Positions 9,725 to 18,887 are shown, counted from the stretch's first letter. The stretch: DNA of 59,815 nt from Candidatus Dactylopiibacterium sp. (GCA_031119555.1 JAVHXQ010000017.1:1-59815); one strand, 5' to 3'. Program-made: numbers and translations. The notes: generated by a model not told the origin, from the letters alone.

Positions 9725-9782
9725 CGCTCGCGGCGGGGGCCCCGCGCTCCCGCCCGCCCCGTCCATTCGCCCTGCATCGACC

Positions 9783-11630
9783 ATGAACCGCTACCCGCTC
9801 TGGAAGAACCTGATGATCGGCATCGTGCTGATCCTCGGTCTGATCTACACCCTGCCGAATTTCTACGGTGAAGTCCCCGCCGTGCAGGTTTCGGCGGCCC
9901 GCTCGACCGTCACGGTCGACGCCAACACCGAACGCCAGGTGCTCGACGCCCTGTCCGCCGCCAGCATCCAGCCCTCGGGCACGCTGCGCGACGCCGGCGG
10001 CCTGCGCGTGCGCTTCTCCAACGAGGAAGTCCAGCTCAAGGCGCGCGACGTCATCGAGCACGCCCTCAACCCGGACCCCCAGAACGCGGCCTACATCGTC
10101 GCGCTGAACCTGCTTTCCGCCAGCCCGCAATGGCTCACGTCCATCGGCGCGCTGCCGATGTACCTCGGCCTCGACCTGCGCGGCGGCGTGCACTTCCTGC
10201 TCCAGGTGGACATGAAGGGCGCCGTGACCAAGCAGCTCGACGCGGCGGCCGGCGACGTGCGCAGCCTGCTGCGCGACAAGAACATCCGCCACGGCGGCAT
10301 CGCCCGCGATGGCGAGGCCCTGGTGCTGCGCCTGCGCAGCGCGGACGACCGCGACAAGGCGCGCAGCTTCATCCGCGACAGCCGCAGCGATCTGCAATTC
10401 ACCGACCGCGACGACAACGGCGATTACATCCTGACCGCGACCCTCACCGAGCAGGGCCGCCGCACGATCCAGACCGAAGCCGTCAAGCAGAACATGGTCA
10501 CGCTGCACAACCGCGTGAACGAACTCGGCGTGGCCGAGCCGGTGATCCAGCAGCAGGGCGCCGATCGCATCGTCGTGCAGCTGCCCGGCGTGCAGGACGT
10601 GGCCAAGGCCAAGGATCTCATCGGCCGCACCGCCACGCTGCAGGTCCGCATGGTGGCGGAAGACGTCAATCCGCTCTCGCCCGGCGTAGCCGCCGATGTC
10701 TTCCCCGAAATGCGCGATGGCCAGGCCTTCCCGGTTGCCGTGCGCAAGCAGGTGGTGCTGACCGGCGACCGCTTCAACGGCGCCCAGGCCTCGTTCGACT
10801 CGCAGACGCACCAGCCCGTGGTGTCGGTGCGCCTCGACTCGGCCGGTGGCCGCGTGATGCGCGACACCACGCGCGAGAACCTCAAGAAGCGCATGGCCAT
10901 CATCCTGTTCGAAAAAGGCAGGGGCGAAGCCATCTCGGTCGCCACCATCCAGGGTGAATTCGGCAACCAGTTCCAGATCTCCGGCGCGTTCAGCACCGAA
11001 GACGCGAACCGCCTCGCGATCCTGATCCGCTCGGGTTCGCTCGCCGCGCCCATGGACATCATCGAGGAACGCACGATCGGCCCGTCGCTGGGCGCCGACA
11101 ACATCAAGAAGGGCTTCGATTCCACGCTGTGGGGCTTCGTGGCGATCGCCATCTTCATGTGTGTCTACTACGTGCTGTTCGGCCTGATCTCGACGGCCGC
11201 GCTAGCCTGCAACGTGCTGCTGCTGATCGCTCTGCTCTCGCTCTTCCAGGCGACGCTGACCCTGCCTGGCATCGCGGCCATCGCGCTGACGCTGGGCATG
11301 GCGATCGACTCCAACGTGCTGATCAACGAGCGCATCCGCGAGGAACTGCGCGCAGGCGTGTCGCCGCAGGTGGCGATCTCGGAGGGGTATAGCCGGGCAT
11401 TCGACACCATCCTCGACTCCAACCTCACCACGCTGATCGTCGGCATCGCACTGCTCGTGTTCGGGTCCGGCCCCGTCAAGGGCTTCGCGGTGGTGCACTG
11501 CCTGGGCATCCTCACTTCGATGTTCAGCGCCGTGCTCGTCTCGCGCATGATCACGAACTTCATCTACGGCGGACGGCGCAAGCTCGTCAAGCTCGCCATC
11601 GGCCAGATCTGGCGCCCCGACGCCAAGTAA
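9783..11630 (+). CDS. secD: Protein translocase subunit SecD
   Basis: 615 residues. With SecF it uses proton flow to pull preproteins through SecYEG on the periplasmic side. There is an N-terminal helix (about residues 8-26), the conserved LGLDLRGGVHFLLQVD, a large periplasmic domain, and a C-terminal five-helix bundle with GIAAIALTLGMAIDSNVLINERIREEL. That last segment carries the conserved Asp of the RND-like channel. The gene ends 18 bases before secF. Confidence 0.97.
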   Translation: MNRYPLWKNLMIGIVLILGLIYTLPNFYGEVPAVQVSAARSTVTVDANTERQVLDALSAASIQPSGTLRDAGGLRVRFSNEEVQLKARDVIEHALNPDPQNAAYIVALNLLSASPQWLTSIGALPMYLGLDLRGGVHFLLQVDMKGAVTKQLDAAAGDVRSLLRDKNIRHGGIARDGEALVLRLRSADDRDKARSFIRDSRSDLQFTDRDDNGDYILTATLTEQGRRTIQTEAVKQNMVTLHNRVNELGVAEPVIQQQGADRIVVQLPGVQDVAKAKDLIGRTATLQVRMVAEDVNPLSPGVAADVFPEMRDGQAFPVAVRKQVVLTGDRFNGAQASFDSQTHQPVVSVRLDSAGGRVMRDTTRENLKKRMAIILFEKGRGEAISVATIQGEFGNQFQISGAFSTEDANRLAILIRSGSLAAPMDIIEERTIGPSLGADNIKKGFDSTLWGFVAIAIFMCVYYVLFGLISTAALACNVLLLIALLSLFQATLTLPGIAAIALTLGMAIDSNVLINERIREELRAGVSPQVAISEGYSRAFDTILDSNLTTLIVGIALLVFGSGPVKGFAVVHCLGILTSMFSAVLVSRMITNFIYGGRRKLVKLAIGQIWRPDAK

Positions 11631-11648
11631 GGGGACCAGGAGAGAATC

Positions 11649-12587
11649 ATGGAACTGTTCCGCATCAAAAAAGACATTCCCTTCATGCGCCACGCGTTGT
11701 GGTTCAACGCGATTTCGGTGGGCACCTTCCTCCTGGCCGTGTTCTTCCTGTTTCACAAGGGGCTGCATCTGTCGGTGGAATTCACCGGCGGCACCGTCAT
11801 GGAAGTGACCTACACCGAGGCGCCGCAACTGGAAACCCTGCGCGACGCGCTGAGCCAGGCCGGCTACGTCGACACCCAGGTGCAGGCCTTCGGCAGCTCG
11901 CGCGACATCATGATCCGCGTGCCCAACCGCGCCAGCGAGAACTCCAACACGGTCTCGACGCGCGTCATGAGCACGCTCTCGGCGGTGCCCGGCCCCAAGG
12001 TCGAGCTGCGCCGCGTGGAGTTCGTGGGCCCGCAGGTGGGCGAGGAACTCGCCACCGACGGCGCCATGGCGCTGCTGGTGGTGATACTCGGCATCATGGT
12101 CTATCTGGCGTTCCGCTTCGAGTGGCGTTTCGCACTCTCCACCGTGATCGCCAACCTGCATGACGTGATCATCATCCTGGGCTTCTTCGCGCTCTTCCAG
12201 TGGGAGTTCTCGTTGCCCGTGCTGGCCGCCGTGCTGGCCGTGCTGGGGTACTCGGTGAACGAGTCGGTCGTGGTCTTCGACCGCGTGCGCGAAACCTTCC
12301 GCAACAGCCGCCAGCGCGGCCTCACGGTGCCCCAGGTGCTCGACCACGCCATCACCAGCACGATCTCGCGCACGATCATCACGCACGGCAGCACGCAGAT
12401 GATGGTCCTGTCGATGTTCTTCTTCGGCGGCGCCTCGCTGCACTACTTCGCCATGGCGCTCACGATCGGCATCTGCTTCGGCATCTATTCGTCGGTGCTC
12501 GTCGCCTGCCCGCTCGCGATGTGGCTCGGCGTGTCGCGCGAGCAGTTCATCAAGAAGAAGGTGGAAAAGGAAGAAGCCGTCGTCTGA
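11649..12587 (+). CDS. secF: Protein translocase subunit SecF
   Basis: 312 residues. It has an N-terminal helix, FTGGTVMEV, a short periplasmic domain and a helix bundle with LAVLGYSVNESVVVFDRVRE and the family hallmark TSTISRTIITHGSTQ. It is the partner of SecD, with an AGGAGA ribosome binding site. A strong terminator lies 39 bases after the stop, closing the operon. Confidence 0.97.
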   Translation: MELFRIKKDIPFMRHALWFNAISVGTFLLAVFFLFHKGLHLSVEFTGGTVMEVTYTEAPQLETLRDALSQAGYVDTQVQAFGSSRDIMIRVPNRASENSNTVSTRVMSTLSAVPGPKVELRRVEFVGPQVGEELATDGAMALLVVILGIMVYLAFRFEWRFALSTVIANLHDVIIILGFFALFQWEFSLPVLAAVLAVLGYSVNESVVVFDRVRETFRNSRQRGLTVPQVLDHAITSTISRTIITHGSTQMMVLSMFFFGGASLHYFAMALTIGICFGIYSSVLVACPLAMWLGVSREQFIKKKVEKEEAVV

Positions 12588-12625
12588 CCCCGGAGCCGGC
12601 GCGGGATTGTCCCGCACCCCGCAAC

Positions 12626-12653
12626 AACGGCTCCCGTCGGGAGCCGTTTTTTT
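12626..12653 (+). terminator. Rho-independent terminator after secF
   Basis: A perfect 10-bp stem AACGGCTCCC / GGGAGCCGTT with loop GTC, running into a tract of seven T. Confidence 0.95.
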
Positions 12654-12704
12654 GCGCGCGATATTCTGCCATCATGGCCCGCGAAATCTGCCTGGAGACG
12701 CTTC

Positions 12705-13370
12705 ATGAACCAAGTCGCCCCTTTGCAGCGCATCCGCGTGTGGGATCTCCCGCTGCGCCTCTTCCACTGGGCCCTGCTCGTCTGCGTGACAGGCGCGGTG
12801 CTCGCGATCGAAGTCTTCGACAACATCGACTGGCACCAGCGCTTCGGCTTCGGCGTGCTGGCCCTGGTGATCTTCCGCATCCTGTGGGGTTTCGTGGGCG
12901 GCCGTCATGCGCGGTTCGCGAGCTTCGTGCGCGGCCCCGGCACCATGCTTGCCTACCTGCGCAGCAGCGTCGCCCATGGCGTCGGCCACAACCCCCTCGG
13001 CGCGGTGTCCGTGCTCGCGCTCCTGCTGGTGCTTGCCCTCCAGGCCGGCAGCGGTCTCTTCATGACCGACGAGATCTTCTTCGAGGCCCCGCTTTTCAAG
13101 TACGTGAGCGGCGCCACGGCCAGCCTGCTCGGCAGCCTGCATGAGATCAACGTCAACGTGCTCTACGCGCTCGTCGCCCTGCACGTCGCGGCGATCCTGT
13201 TCTACCGTTTCGTGAAGCGCAACAACCTCGTCACGCCGATGATCACGGGCAGCAAGGCCGTCACGGCCGAAGAAGCCACCCATGCCGACACGGGCGGGGC
13301 CGCCTGGCTCGGCCTCGTCGTTTTCGCCCTTGCCGCAGCGGTGGTCTGGTACATCGCCACCCGTCTCTGA
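12705..13370 (+). CDS. Cytochrome b561-family diheme membrane protein
   Basis: 221 residues. It opens RIRVWDLPLRLFHWALLVCV, the typical start of bacterial b561 / Ni-Fe-hydrogenase-type cytochrome b with the first haem-ligand His. Four to five hydrophobic helices follow, with further candidate His ligands in DWHQRFGFGVLALVIFRILW, LHEINVNVLYALVALHVAAILFYR. It likely moves electrons between quinol and a periplasmic c-type cytochrome; the cytochrome c' gene two genes downstream is a plausible partner (inference). Confidence 0.87.
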   Translation: MNQVAPLQRIRVWDLPLRLFHWALLVCVTGAVLAIEVFDNIDWHQRFGFGVLALVIFRILWGFVGGRHARFASFVRGPGTMLAYLRSSVAHGVGHNPLGAVSVLALLLVLALQAGSGLFMTDEIFFEAPLFKYVSGATASLLGSLHEINVNVLYALVALHVAAILFYRFVKRNNLVTPMITGSKAVTAEEATHADTGGAAWLGLVVFALAAAVVWYIATRL

Positions 13371-13423
13371 ACCCGCCCGGCGCAGCCTCACGGCAGCGCC
13401 GCGCCTCGCCCCTTTTTCCGCAC

Positions 13424-13750
13424 ATGGCTTTCGCAGACAATCTCAAACAGCTGCCCGGCGTTTCGCATCTGGCCGCCATCGAACTCCTCGATGAAAGCGG
13501 CGCGCGTGCCGCGCTCATCGAACACAAGACCGGCCAGATCGGCTCGCTGACCGTCTACAACCACCTCGCGCAGTTCTACGGCCACATCAACGCCGAGGCC
13601 GCCACCCGTGGCCTGGAGCTGTACGCCGAACACACCGACGACGCGCGCGCGAATCCCGGCAAGCATCCCAACATCGACCGCCTGCTGCAGATCCTGGCCA
13701 CCGGCCAGGCGCTCGGCGTGCGCCATGTGTTCGCGGGCGTGGCCGACTGA
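13424..13750 (+). CDS. DUF2322-family small cytoplasmic protein
   Basis: 108 residues, matching the DUF2322 pattern: the MAFADNLKQLPGVSHLAAIE start, a GSLTVYNHLAQFYG segment, and the well-conserved AEHTDDARANPGKHPNIDRL. No signal peptide or membrane helix. The function is not known for the family. It sits between the b561 and c' genes and may be cotranscribed with them. Confidence 0.8.
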   Translation: MAFADNLKQLPGVSHLAAIELLDESGARAALIEHKTGQIGSLTVYNHLAQFYGHINAEAATRGLELYAEHTDDARANPGKHPNIDRLLQILATGQALGVRHVFAGVAD

Positions 13751-13829
13751 CCCGCCCCATCGCTTCACGACACGGCGAAGCCGCCCCCGGCCCGCCGCCC
13801 ATCGCAGCTGGCACCCAAGAGAGGAAATC

Positions 13830-14279
13830 ATGAAATTCACGCACCTTGCCGCCCTGATGCTTGCCGCCCTGACCACGGCCACTGCGCTGGCCCAGGCCAA
13901 GCCCGAGGATCAGATCAAGTACCGCCAGTCCGCCATGGTCGTCGGCGCGCGCAGCGTGGCCGCGCTCAACGCCATGGCCAAGGGCGACGTGCCTTTCAAC
14001 CCGGAGCAGGCCCAGGCCCACGCCAACGTGCTGGCGAACCTGACCCGCGTGGACGCGGCGCTGGCGGCCTACGGCCCCGGCACCGACAAGGGTGCGCCCA
14101 CCAAGGCGGCGCCCAAGATCTGGAGCGAACCGGCCCAGTTCAAGGCAGCGTTCGACCGCTTCGCGACGGCCTCGCAGGCGCTGCCTGCCGCGGCCGGCAG
14201 CGTGGCGACGCTCAAGGGCGCACTGGCCGACCTGGGCAAGACCTGCAAGGGCTGCCACGACGACTACCGCCAGCGCTGA
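13830..14279 (+). CDS. Periplasmic cytochrome c' (class II)
   Basis: 149 residues. GAGAGGAAATC before the ATG at 13830 sets the start. A signal peptide ends near ATALA-QAKPE. The mature part is a four-helix-bundle-sized ~128 residues with the haem attachment site CKGCH close to the C-terminus (CKGCHDDYRQR), the hallmark of class II c cytochromes. It probably binds a high-spin haem and may bind NO or carry electrons. A terminator follows at once. Confidence 0.93.
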   Translation: MKFTHLAALMLAALTTATALAQAKPEDQIKYRQSAMVVGARSVAALNAMAKGDVPFNPEQAQAHANVLANLTRVDAALAAYGPGTDKGAPTKAAPKIWSEPAQFKAAFDRFATASQALPAAAGSVATLKGALADLGKTCKGCHDDYRQR

Positions 14280-14296
14280 GCGCCGCGAGCCGTTTT

Positions 14297-14333
14297 GCAA
14301 CCGGCCGGGTCCCGCACCCGGCCGTTGCGTTTT
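14297..14333 (+). terminator. Terminator after cytochrome c'
   Basis: GGCCGGGT / ACCCGGCC stem extended by a GCAAC/GTTGC outer arm with one bulged base, loop CCCGC, then GCGTTTT. It lies between the convergent c' and queG genes and reaches queG's stop codon. Confidence 0.75.
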
Positions 14334-15406
14334 CAGACGCGGCCGGCATGGCGTGCGAGTGCCCATGCCACGTGTTCGCGCACCAGTTCGGAAGGATCGT
14401 CGGCGCGCGCGCGCAACGCGGCAACCACCTCCGGCGTGGCGGGCGCGTTGCCCAGGCCCACCGCCAGGTTGCGCAACCAGCGCTCGTGGCCGATGCGATA
14501 GATGGGCGAACCGGCCAGGCGCGTCCTGAAGGTGTCCTCATCCCAGCCGAACAGCTCGACGAGCGTGGCACGGTCGAGGCCGTTGCGCACCGAGAAATCA
14601 CCTTCCTCGGCGGGCTGCGCGAAACGGTTCCACGGGCAGGCGATCTGGCAGTCGTCGCAGCCATAGACGCGGTTGCCGATCTGGGCGCGCAAGGGCTCAG
14701 GAATGCTGCCCGCATGCTCGATCGTGAGATAGGAAATACAGCGCCGCGCATCCAGCCGGTAAGGGGCAACGATCGCGCCGGTCGGGCAGGCCTGCAGGCA
14801 GGCCGTGCATTTGCCGCAATGCCCGGTGCCCGCGCCATCGGCCGGCAGGGCGAAGTCGACGTAAATCTCGCCGAGGAAAAACAGCGACCCCTCGCGCGTG
14901 AGCAGCAGCGTGTGCTTGCCGCGCCACCCCAGGCCCGCGCGCGTGGCCAGCTCGACTTCCAGCACCGGCGCCGAATCGACGAAGACGCGGTGGCCGAACG
15001 CGCCCACGGCCTCGCCGATGCGATCGGCGAGCTTCTGCAGGCGGTTGCGCATCACCTTGTGATAATCGCGGCCGTGCGCGTAACGCGAGATCGCCGCCAG
15101 GCTCGCATCGGCCTGCACGGCGCGCGCGGCATCCAGCCCCCGCTCGGGCCAGTAATTCATGCGCACCGAGATCACGCTCGCGGTGCCGGGCACGAGTTCT
15201 GCCGGACGCGCACGCTTGAGGCCATGCCGCGCCATATAATCCATGTCGCCATGAAAGCCGGCGGCGAGCCATTCCAGCAGGCCCGGTTCGGCCGACGCGA
15301 GATCGATGCCGCCCGCGCCGACGGACGCAAAGCCCAGCTCGCGGGCCCACTCGCGCAGATCCCGCATGAACGCGGCGCCATCAAGGGAAGAAGAAACAGG
15401 ATGCAT
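14333..15406 (-). CDS. queG: Epoxyqueuosine reductase
   Basis: 357 residues from the ATG at 15406 (a later ATG at 15367, MRDLREWARELGF, is also plausible). It is the last step of queuosine synthesis: cobalamin- and Fe-S-dependent removal of the epoxide oxygen on tRNA. Two [4Fe-4S] motifs are visible, CGKCTACLQACPTG and GCDDCQIACPWNRF, with the cobalamin-pocket HGRDYHKVMRNRLQKLADRI. HEAT-like helices end the protein (VVAALRARADDPSELVREHV). It is divergent from tsaE, with the two start codons abutting. Confidence 0.96.
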   Translation of the reverse strand: MHPVSSSLDGAAFMRDLREWARELGFASVGAGGIDLASAEPGLLEWLAAGFHGDMDYMARHGLKRARPAELVPGTASVISVRMNYWPERGLDAARAVQADASLAAISRYAHGRDYHKVMRNRLQKLADRIGEAVGAFGHRVFVDSAPVLEVELATRAGLGWRGKHTLLLTREGSLFFLGEIYVDFALPADGAGTGHCGKCTACLQACPTGAIVAPYRLDARRCISYLTIEHAGSIPEPLRAQIGNRVYGCDDCQIACPWNRFAQPAEEGDFSVRNGLDRATLVELFGWDEDTFRTRLAGSPIYRIGHERWLRNLAVGLGNAPATPEVVAALRARADDPSELVREHVAWALARHAGRV

Positions 15407-15889
15407 CACGTCAGCGATGATAACCCGAGGCTCTGCGTCGCCCTCGCCCACACCGCGGCCACGGAAGCGCTCGGGGCCGCGCTCGCGCCAGTCCTGGCGC
15501 CCGGCCTCGTGATCTGGCTCAGCGGCGACCTGGGGGCCGGCAAGACCACGCTCACGCGCGGGCTGTTACGCGCGCTAGGCCATACGGGAAGTGTAAAAAG
15601 TCCGACCTACACCTTGATCGAAGTTTATACACTTTCTAGAATCTCGCTGTATCACTTTGATTTTTATCGATTCGCGCATGCAGATGAATTTCTCGAAGCC
15701 GGGCTGGACGAATATTTCGGCAGTGACGGCGCCTGTCTCGTGGAATGGGCCGACAAAGCCCTCCCCCATGTCACGCCAGCCGACATCGAGATCCGCCTGC
15801 AGGTGCGCGGCCAAGCGCGCCAGGCCGAACTCTTCGGCCGCAGCGCAAGGGGCCGCGAATGTCTGAAGCACGTCGTCCCCCCGCAATGA
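15401..15889 (+). CDS. tsaE: tRNA threonylcarbamoyladenosine (t6A) ATPase TsaE
   Basis: 162 residues. It is the P-loop ATPase that, with TsaB and TsaD, makes t6A37 in ANN-decoding tRNAs. The Walker A motif is SGDLGAGKTTLTRG, with the switch SPTYTLIE and the conserved YHFDFYRF. The ATG at 15401 forms an ATGCAT palindrome with queG's start. About bases 15,585-15,720 are unusually A/T-rich for this genome and hold a good promoter match. amiC starts inside its 3' end. Confidence 0.95.
   Translation: MHHVSDDNPRLCVALAHTAATEALGAALAPVLAPGLVIWLSGDLGAGKTTLTRGLLRALGHTGSVKSPTYTLIEVYTLSRISLYHFDFYRFAHADEFLEAGLDEYFGSDGACLVEWADKALPHVTPADIEIRLQVRGQARQAELFGRSARGRECLKHVVPPQ
15614..15642 (+). promoter_or_regulatory. 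Predicted sigma-70 promoter inside tsaE, for amiC
   Basis: TTGATC (15614-15619), a 17-base spacer and TAGAAT (15637-15642), set in an A/T-rich patch within otherwise G/C-rich coding sequence. It is about 215 bases upstream of the amiC start. Confidence 0.55.
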
Positions 15890-17145
15890 TTCCGCCTCGC
15901 CGCCGCATCCTCAAGGCGGGCTTCGCGCTCATGACGCTCGCCGTCACGCCGCTGGGGCTCGCCCAGGGGGCGTCCCGCATCATCGCGGTACGCGTCTGGC
16001 CCGCGCGCGATTACACGCGCATCACGCTCGAAGGCGCGGCCTCGCTCAAGTACAGCTCGCAGCTCGTGCGCAACCCCGACCGGCTCGTGGTCGATCTCGA
16101 AGGCATCGAGTTCGACAGCATCCTGCAGAGCCTGCCGGACAAGATCTCCGAGACCGACCCCTACATCCGCCTGATCCGGGCCGGTCGCAACCGCCCGGGC
16201 GTGGTGCGCCTGGTCGTCGAACTCAAGAGCGAGATCAAGCCCCAGATCTTCACGCTGCCGCCGGCCGGCAACTACGGCCCGCGCCTCGTGCTCGACCTCT
16301 ACCCCAGCGAACCCGAAGACCCCCTGCTCGCGCTCATCGAGCAGCACTCCAAGGCAGACGCGCCGCCCGTCGACACCACGGCCAGCGCCGAAACCCGCGC
16401 CGCCCGCCCCGAGCCCGCGCGCGCCAATGCCAAGCAGCGCCTCATCACGGTGGCGCTCGACCCCGGCCACGGCGGCGAGGACCCCGGCGCCATCGGCAGC
16501 AGCGGCACCTACGAAAAAACCGTGGTGCTGCAGATCGCGCGCCGCCTCAAGGCCAAGATCGACGCCGAGCCGCAGATGCGCGCCATGCTCACGCGCGACG
16601 CCGATTTCTTCGTGCCGCTGGGACAGCGCGTGGAAAAGGCCCGCCGCGTACAGGCCGACCTGTTCATCTCCATCCACGCCGACGCCTTCATCAAGCCGCA
16701 GGCGCGCGGCAGTTCGGTCTTCGTGCTGTCCGATCGCGGCGCCACGAGCACGGCCGCGCGCTGGCTCGCCAACAAGGAAAACGCGTCCGACCTCATCGGC
16801 GGCGTGAACATCAGCGTCTCCGACAGCCATCTGGCCAAGACCCTGCTCGATCTTTCGCAGACCGCCACGCTCAACGACAGCATGAAGGCCGCGCGGCTCG
16901 TGCTGGGCGAGATCGGGGGCGTGAACCAGCTCCACAAGAACGACATCGAGCAGGCGGCGTTTGCCGTGCTGAAGGCGCCAGACATCCCCTCCATGCTCGT
17001 CGAGACCGCCTTCATCTCGAATCCCGAGGAAGAAAAGCGGCTGCTCAACGAGGCCTACCAGGACAAGCTCGCCGAGGCCCTGCTGCGCGGGATCAAGCGC
17101 TACTTCGCGAAGAATCCGCCGCTCGCGCGCACGCGCCAGGCCTGA
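15859..17145 (+). CDS. amiC: N-acetylmuramoyl-L-alanine amidase, AmiC-like (Tat-exported)
   Basis: 428 residues from the ATG at 15859 (AAGGGG upstream, 31-base overlap with tsaE). An ATG at 15886, overlapping the tsaE stop as ATGA, is the alternative. The N-terminus PPRRRILKAGFALMTLAV resembles a twin-arginine signal, as in E. coli AmiC. An AMIN domain (about 40-150, TRITLEGAASLKYSS) that targets the septum is followed by an Amidase_3 zinc domain: LDPGHGGEDPGAIG (His, Glu), SIHADAF and ETAFISNPEEE. It splits daughter-cell peptidoglycan in the periplasm. Confidence 0.95.
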   Translation: MSEARRPPAMIPPRRRILKAGFALMTLAVTPLGLAQGASRIIAVRVWPARDYTRITLEGAASLKYSSQLVRNPDRLVVDLEGIEFDSILQSLPDKISETDPYIRLIRAGRNRPGVVRLVVELKSEIKPQIFTLPPAGNYGPRLVLDLYPSEPEDPLLALIEQHSKADAPPVDTTASAETRAARPEPARANAKQRLITVALDPGHGGEDPGAIGSSGTYEKTVVLQIARRLKAKIDAEPQMRAMLTRDADFFVPLGQRVEKARRVQADLFISIHADAFIKPQARGSSVFVLSDRGATSTAARWLANKENASDLIGGVNISVSDSHLAKTLLDLSQTATLNDSMKAARLVLGEIGGVNQLHKNDIEQAAFAVLKAPDIPSMLVETAFISNPEEEKRLLNEAYQDKLAEALLRGIKRYFAKNPPLARTRQA

Positions 17146-17149
17146 CAGC

Positions 17150-17175
17150 GGCGGGGAACGACCCCGCCCGTTTTT
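17150..17175 (+). terminator. Terminator after amiC
   Basis: Stem GGCGGGG / CCCCGCC with loop AACGA, followed by CGTTTTT. Confidence 0.88.
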
Positions 17176-17210
17176 GTCAGATCAGGCGGCTTTGGCAAAT
17201 CCGGCGTTTT

Positions 17211-17227
17211 GTGACGTTCCGCGTCAC
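17211..17227. promoter_or_regulatory. Inverted repeat GTGACG-N5-CGTCAC
   Basis: A perfect 6-bp inverted repeat with a 5-base spacer upstream of the M48-like gene; another GTCAC lies at 17253. It could be an operator; the binding protein is unknown. Confidence 0.4.
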
Positions 17228-17347
17228 CCGCCTGGCGCGCTCCGTCACATTCCACGCCCCGGCCGGTGGGCGAAAGCCCGCTGCAGCATGAAGCGCCCGG
17301 GTGGCACAGGGATTGCGAAAGCTCTCGCATTACCCTGAAACGCCATC

Positions 17348-18790
17348 ATGAACCCGAGCGCCCAAACCTCTGCCGCCCCCTTCGCCGCCGGTGCCGCCCA
17401 GCCCGCAACGGTGCCCCTGTGGTGGCGGCTCGCCTGCGGGCACGCGGCCGTGCTGGCCCTTGCCATCGCCCTCGCGGTGAGTCTGCTGGAAGTCGGCGCC
17501 GCCCTGCTCGACGCCGCCTGGCTCGCGGCGCTGCCGCCCCTCCTCGTCGCGATTCCGGCCGCCTTGCTGTTCTGGCAGGCCCAGCCCCGCCGCGACGTGC
17601 GCCCTGAAGGCCAGCTGCTGCGCGCCGAGGATGCCCCCCACCTGTTCCGCACGCTGGCCAAGCTGCGCCGCCGGCTGGGCTCGCCCCGGCTCGCGCAGGT
17701 GGTCATCGATGACAGCTTCAGCGTGGGCTTGCGCCACAGCTGGCCATTCGGATTCTTCGGGCCTGCCCGCCACACGCTGGTCGTGGGCCTGCCCGTGATG
17801 CAGATGCTGTCGCGTCGCGAGCTGTGTGCCCTGGTGGCACAGACGCTGGCCGCGCACAGCCACCGGCGGGGCCGCCGCGCCTGCCTCACGCGCCATCTGC
17901 TCGACGCCTGGCAAGCCCCCGCCACCACCGCGCCTCGCCGCCGGCGCGAAGCCCTGCTGCACGCATGGCTGGATCACCTGGCGCCGCACGCGCGCACGTG
18001 GGAGGCCGCCGAGCGCTTCGAGGCCGACGGGTTGGCGGGCGAGATCGTGGGCCGGCAGACGCTGGGCGACGCACTCGTCGCGCTCGAACTGCGCACGCGC
18101 TTCATGCAGAACCGGTTCTGGCAGGGGCTGTGGGCCCGTGCGGACCACCTCGCGGCACCGCCTTTCCTGCCGCATGCCACGATGCGCGCGGCCCTCGGCG
18201 CGGGCCTCACGCATGCGTGCGCGCAGACCTGGCTGGACGAGCTGCTGCGGCCGGACGCCACGCCCGCCACGCCGCAGCTGCGCGAGCGCCTGCAGGCCTT
18301 GCGGGCGCTGCCCGAAGCCGCGCCGGAGGCCGTGCACAGCGCGGCCCAGTCGCTGCTCGGCGAAACGCTGACGCGGCTGCAGCAGGCCTTCGACCAGCGC
18401 TGGCTGGAACTCAATGCCAGCAACTGGCGCCTGCGCTTCCACTCGGCCACCAGCGCGCGCGAGACCGTGCGCCGCATGCAGGGGCGCGACAGCCTGCTGC
18501 TCGGCCCCGAGGAACTCGCCCACTACGGCCTGGCACTCGATACCCTCGGCCGCCCCGACGAGGCGCTGCCGCTGCTCTGCCGCGCGGCCACGCACGCCAA
18601 TGGCTCCGCCGAGGCGGCCTTCGCGGCCGCGCGCCTGCTGCATGCGCGGGACGCGGCCGAAAGCCAGCGCTTTCTCGCGCTCGCGCACCAGCGCGATCCG
18701 GCCAGCCGCCTGCGCCCGCTGGAACGCCGCGGCCGCGAGCGCTCGGCGCTCAGCGTGATGAACCGCGCGCCGGGCGCGGAAAGCGCGTGA
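17348..18790 (+). CDS. M48-like membrane protein lacking the HExxH zinc motif
   Basis: 480 residues with two N-terminal hydrophobic helices (about 29-49 and 53-76). The next section aligns, from memory of the family, with betaproteobacterial M48 peptidases: EDAPHLFRTLAKLRRRLGSP, HTLVVGLPVMQMLS, then the place where HEFGH should stand, then AAERFEADGLAGEIVG and RFMQNRFWQ. At the catalytic site the sequence reads AQTLAAHS (about 164-171), so both zinc histidines and the glutamate of HExxH are gone. The E in RFEAD (about 225) remains. It is probably a pseudopeptidase. A tetratricopeptide-like alpha-helical C-terminus follows. LemA and GIDE genes lie shortly downstream; M48, LemA and GIDE genes are often neighbours in bacteria. 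Confidence 0.68.
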   Translation: MNPSAQTSAAPFAAGAAQPATVPLWWRLACGHAAVLALAIALAVSLLEVGAALLDAAWLAALPPLLVAIPAALLFWQAQPRRDVRPEGQLLRAEDAPHLFRTLAKLRRRLGSPRLAQVVIDDSFSVGLRHSWPFGFFGPARHTLVVGLPVMQMLSRRELCALVAQTLAAHSHRRGRRACLTRHLLDAWQAPATTAPRRRREALLHAWLDHLAPHARTWEAAERFEADGLAGEIVGRQTLGDALVALELRTRFMQNRFWQGLWARADHLAAPPFLPHATMRAALGAGLTHACAQTWLDELLRPDATPATPQLRERLQALRALPEAAPEAVHSAAQSLLGETLTRLQQAFDQRWLELNASNWRLRFHSATSARETVRRMQGRDSLLLGPEELAHYGLALDTLGRPDEALPLLCRAATHANGSAEAAFAAARLLHARDAAESQRFLALAHQRDPASRLRPLERRGRERSALSVMNRAPGAESA

Positions 18791-18887
18791 CCCCGCGTCG
18801 GCCGCCGGCCACCGCCGGCCGGCACAGACAAGCCGCGACGGGCCGGCGATAATGGCGGTCCGTTCCCGTCGTTCGCGAGATCCCGCC

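Noticed and set aside
14348..15889. 513-codon plus-strand frame covering the queG locus
   Set aside because: Most of it is the antisense shadow of queG, which has clear Fe-S motifs. Only the last 162 codons (tsaE) are real.
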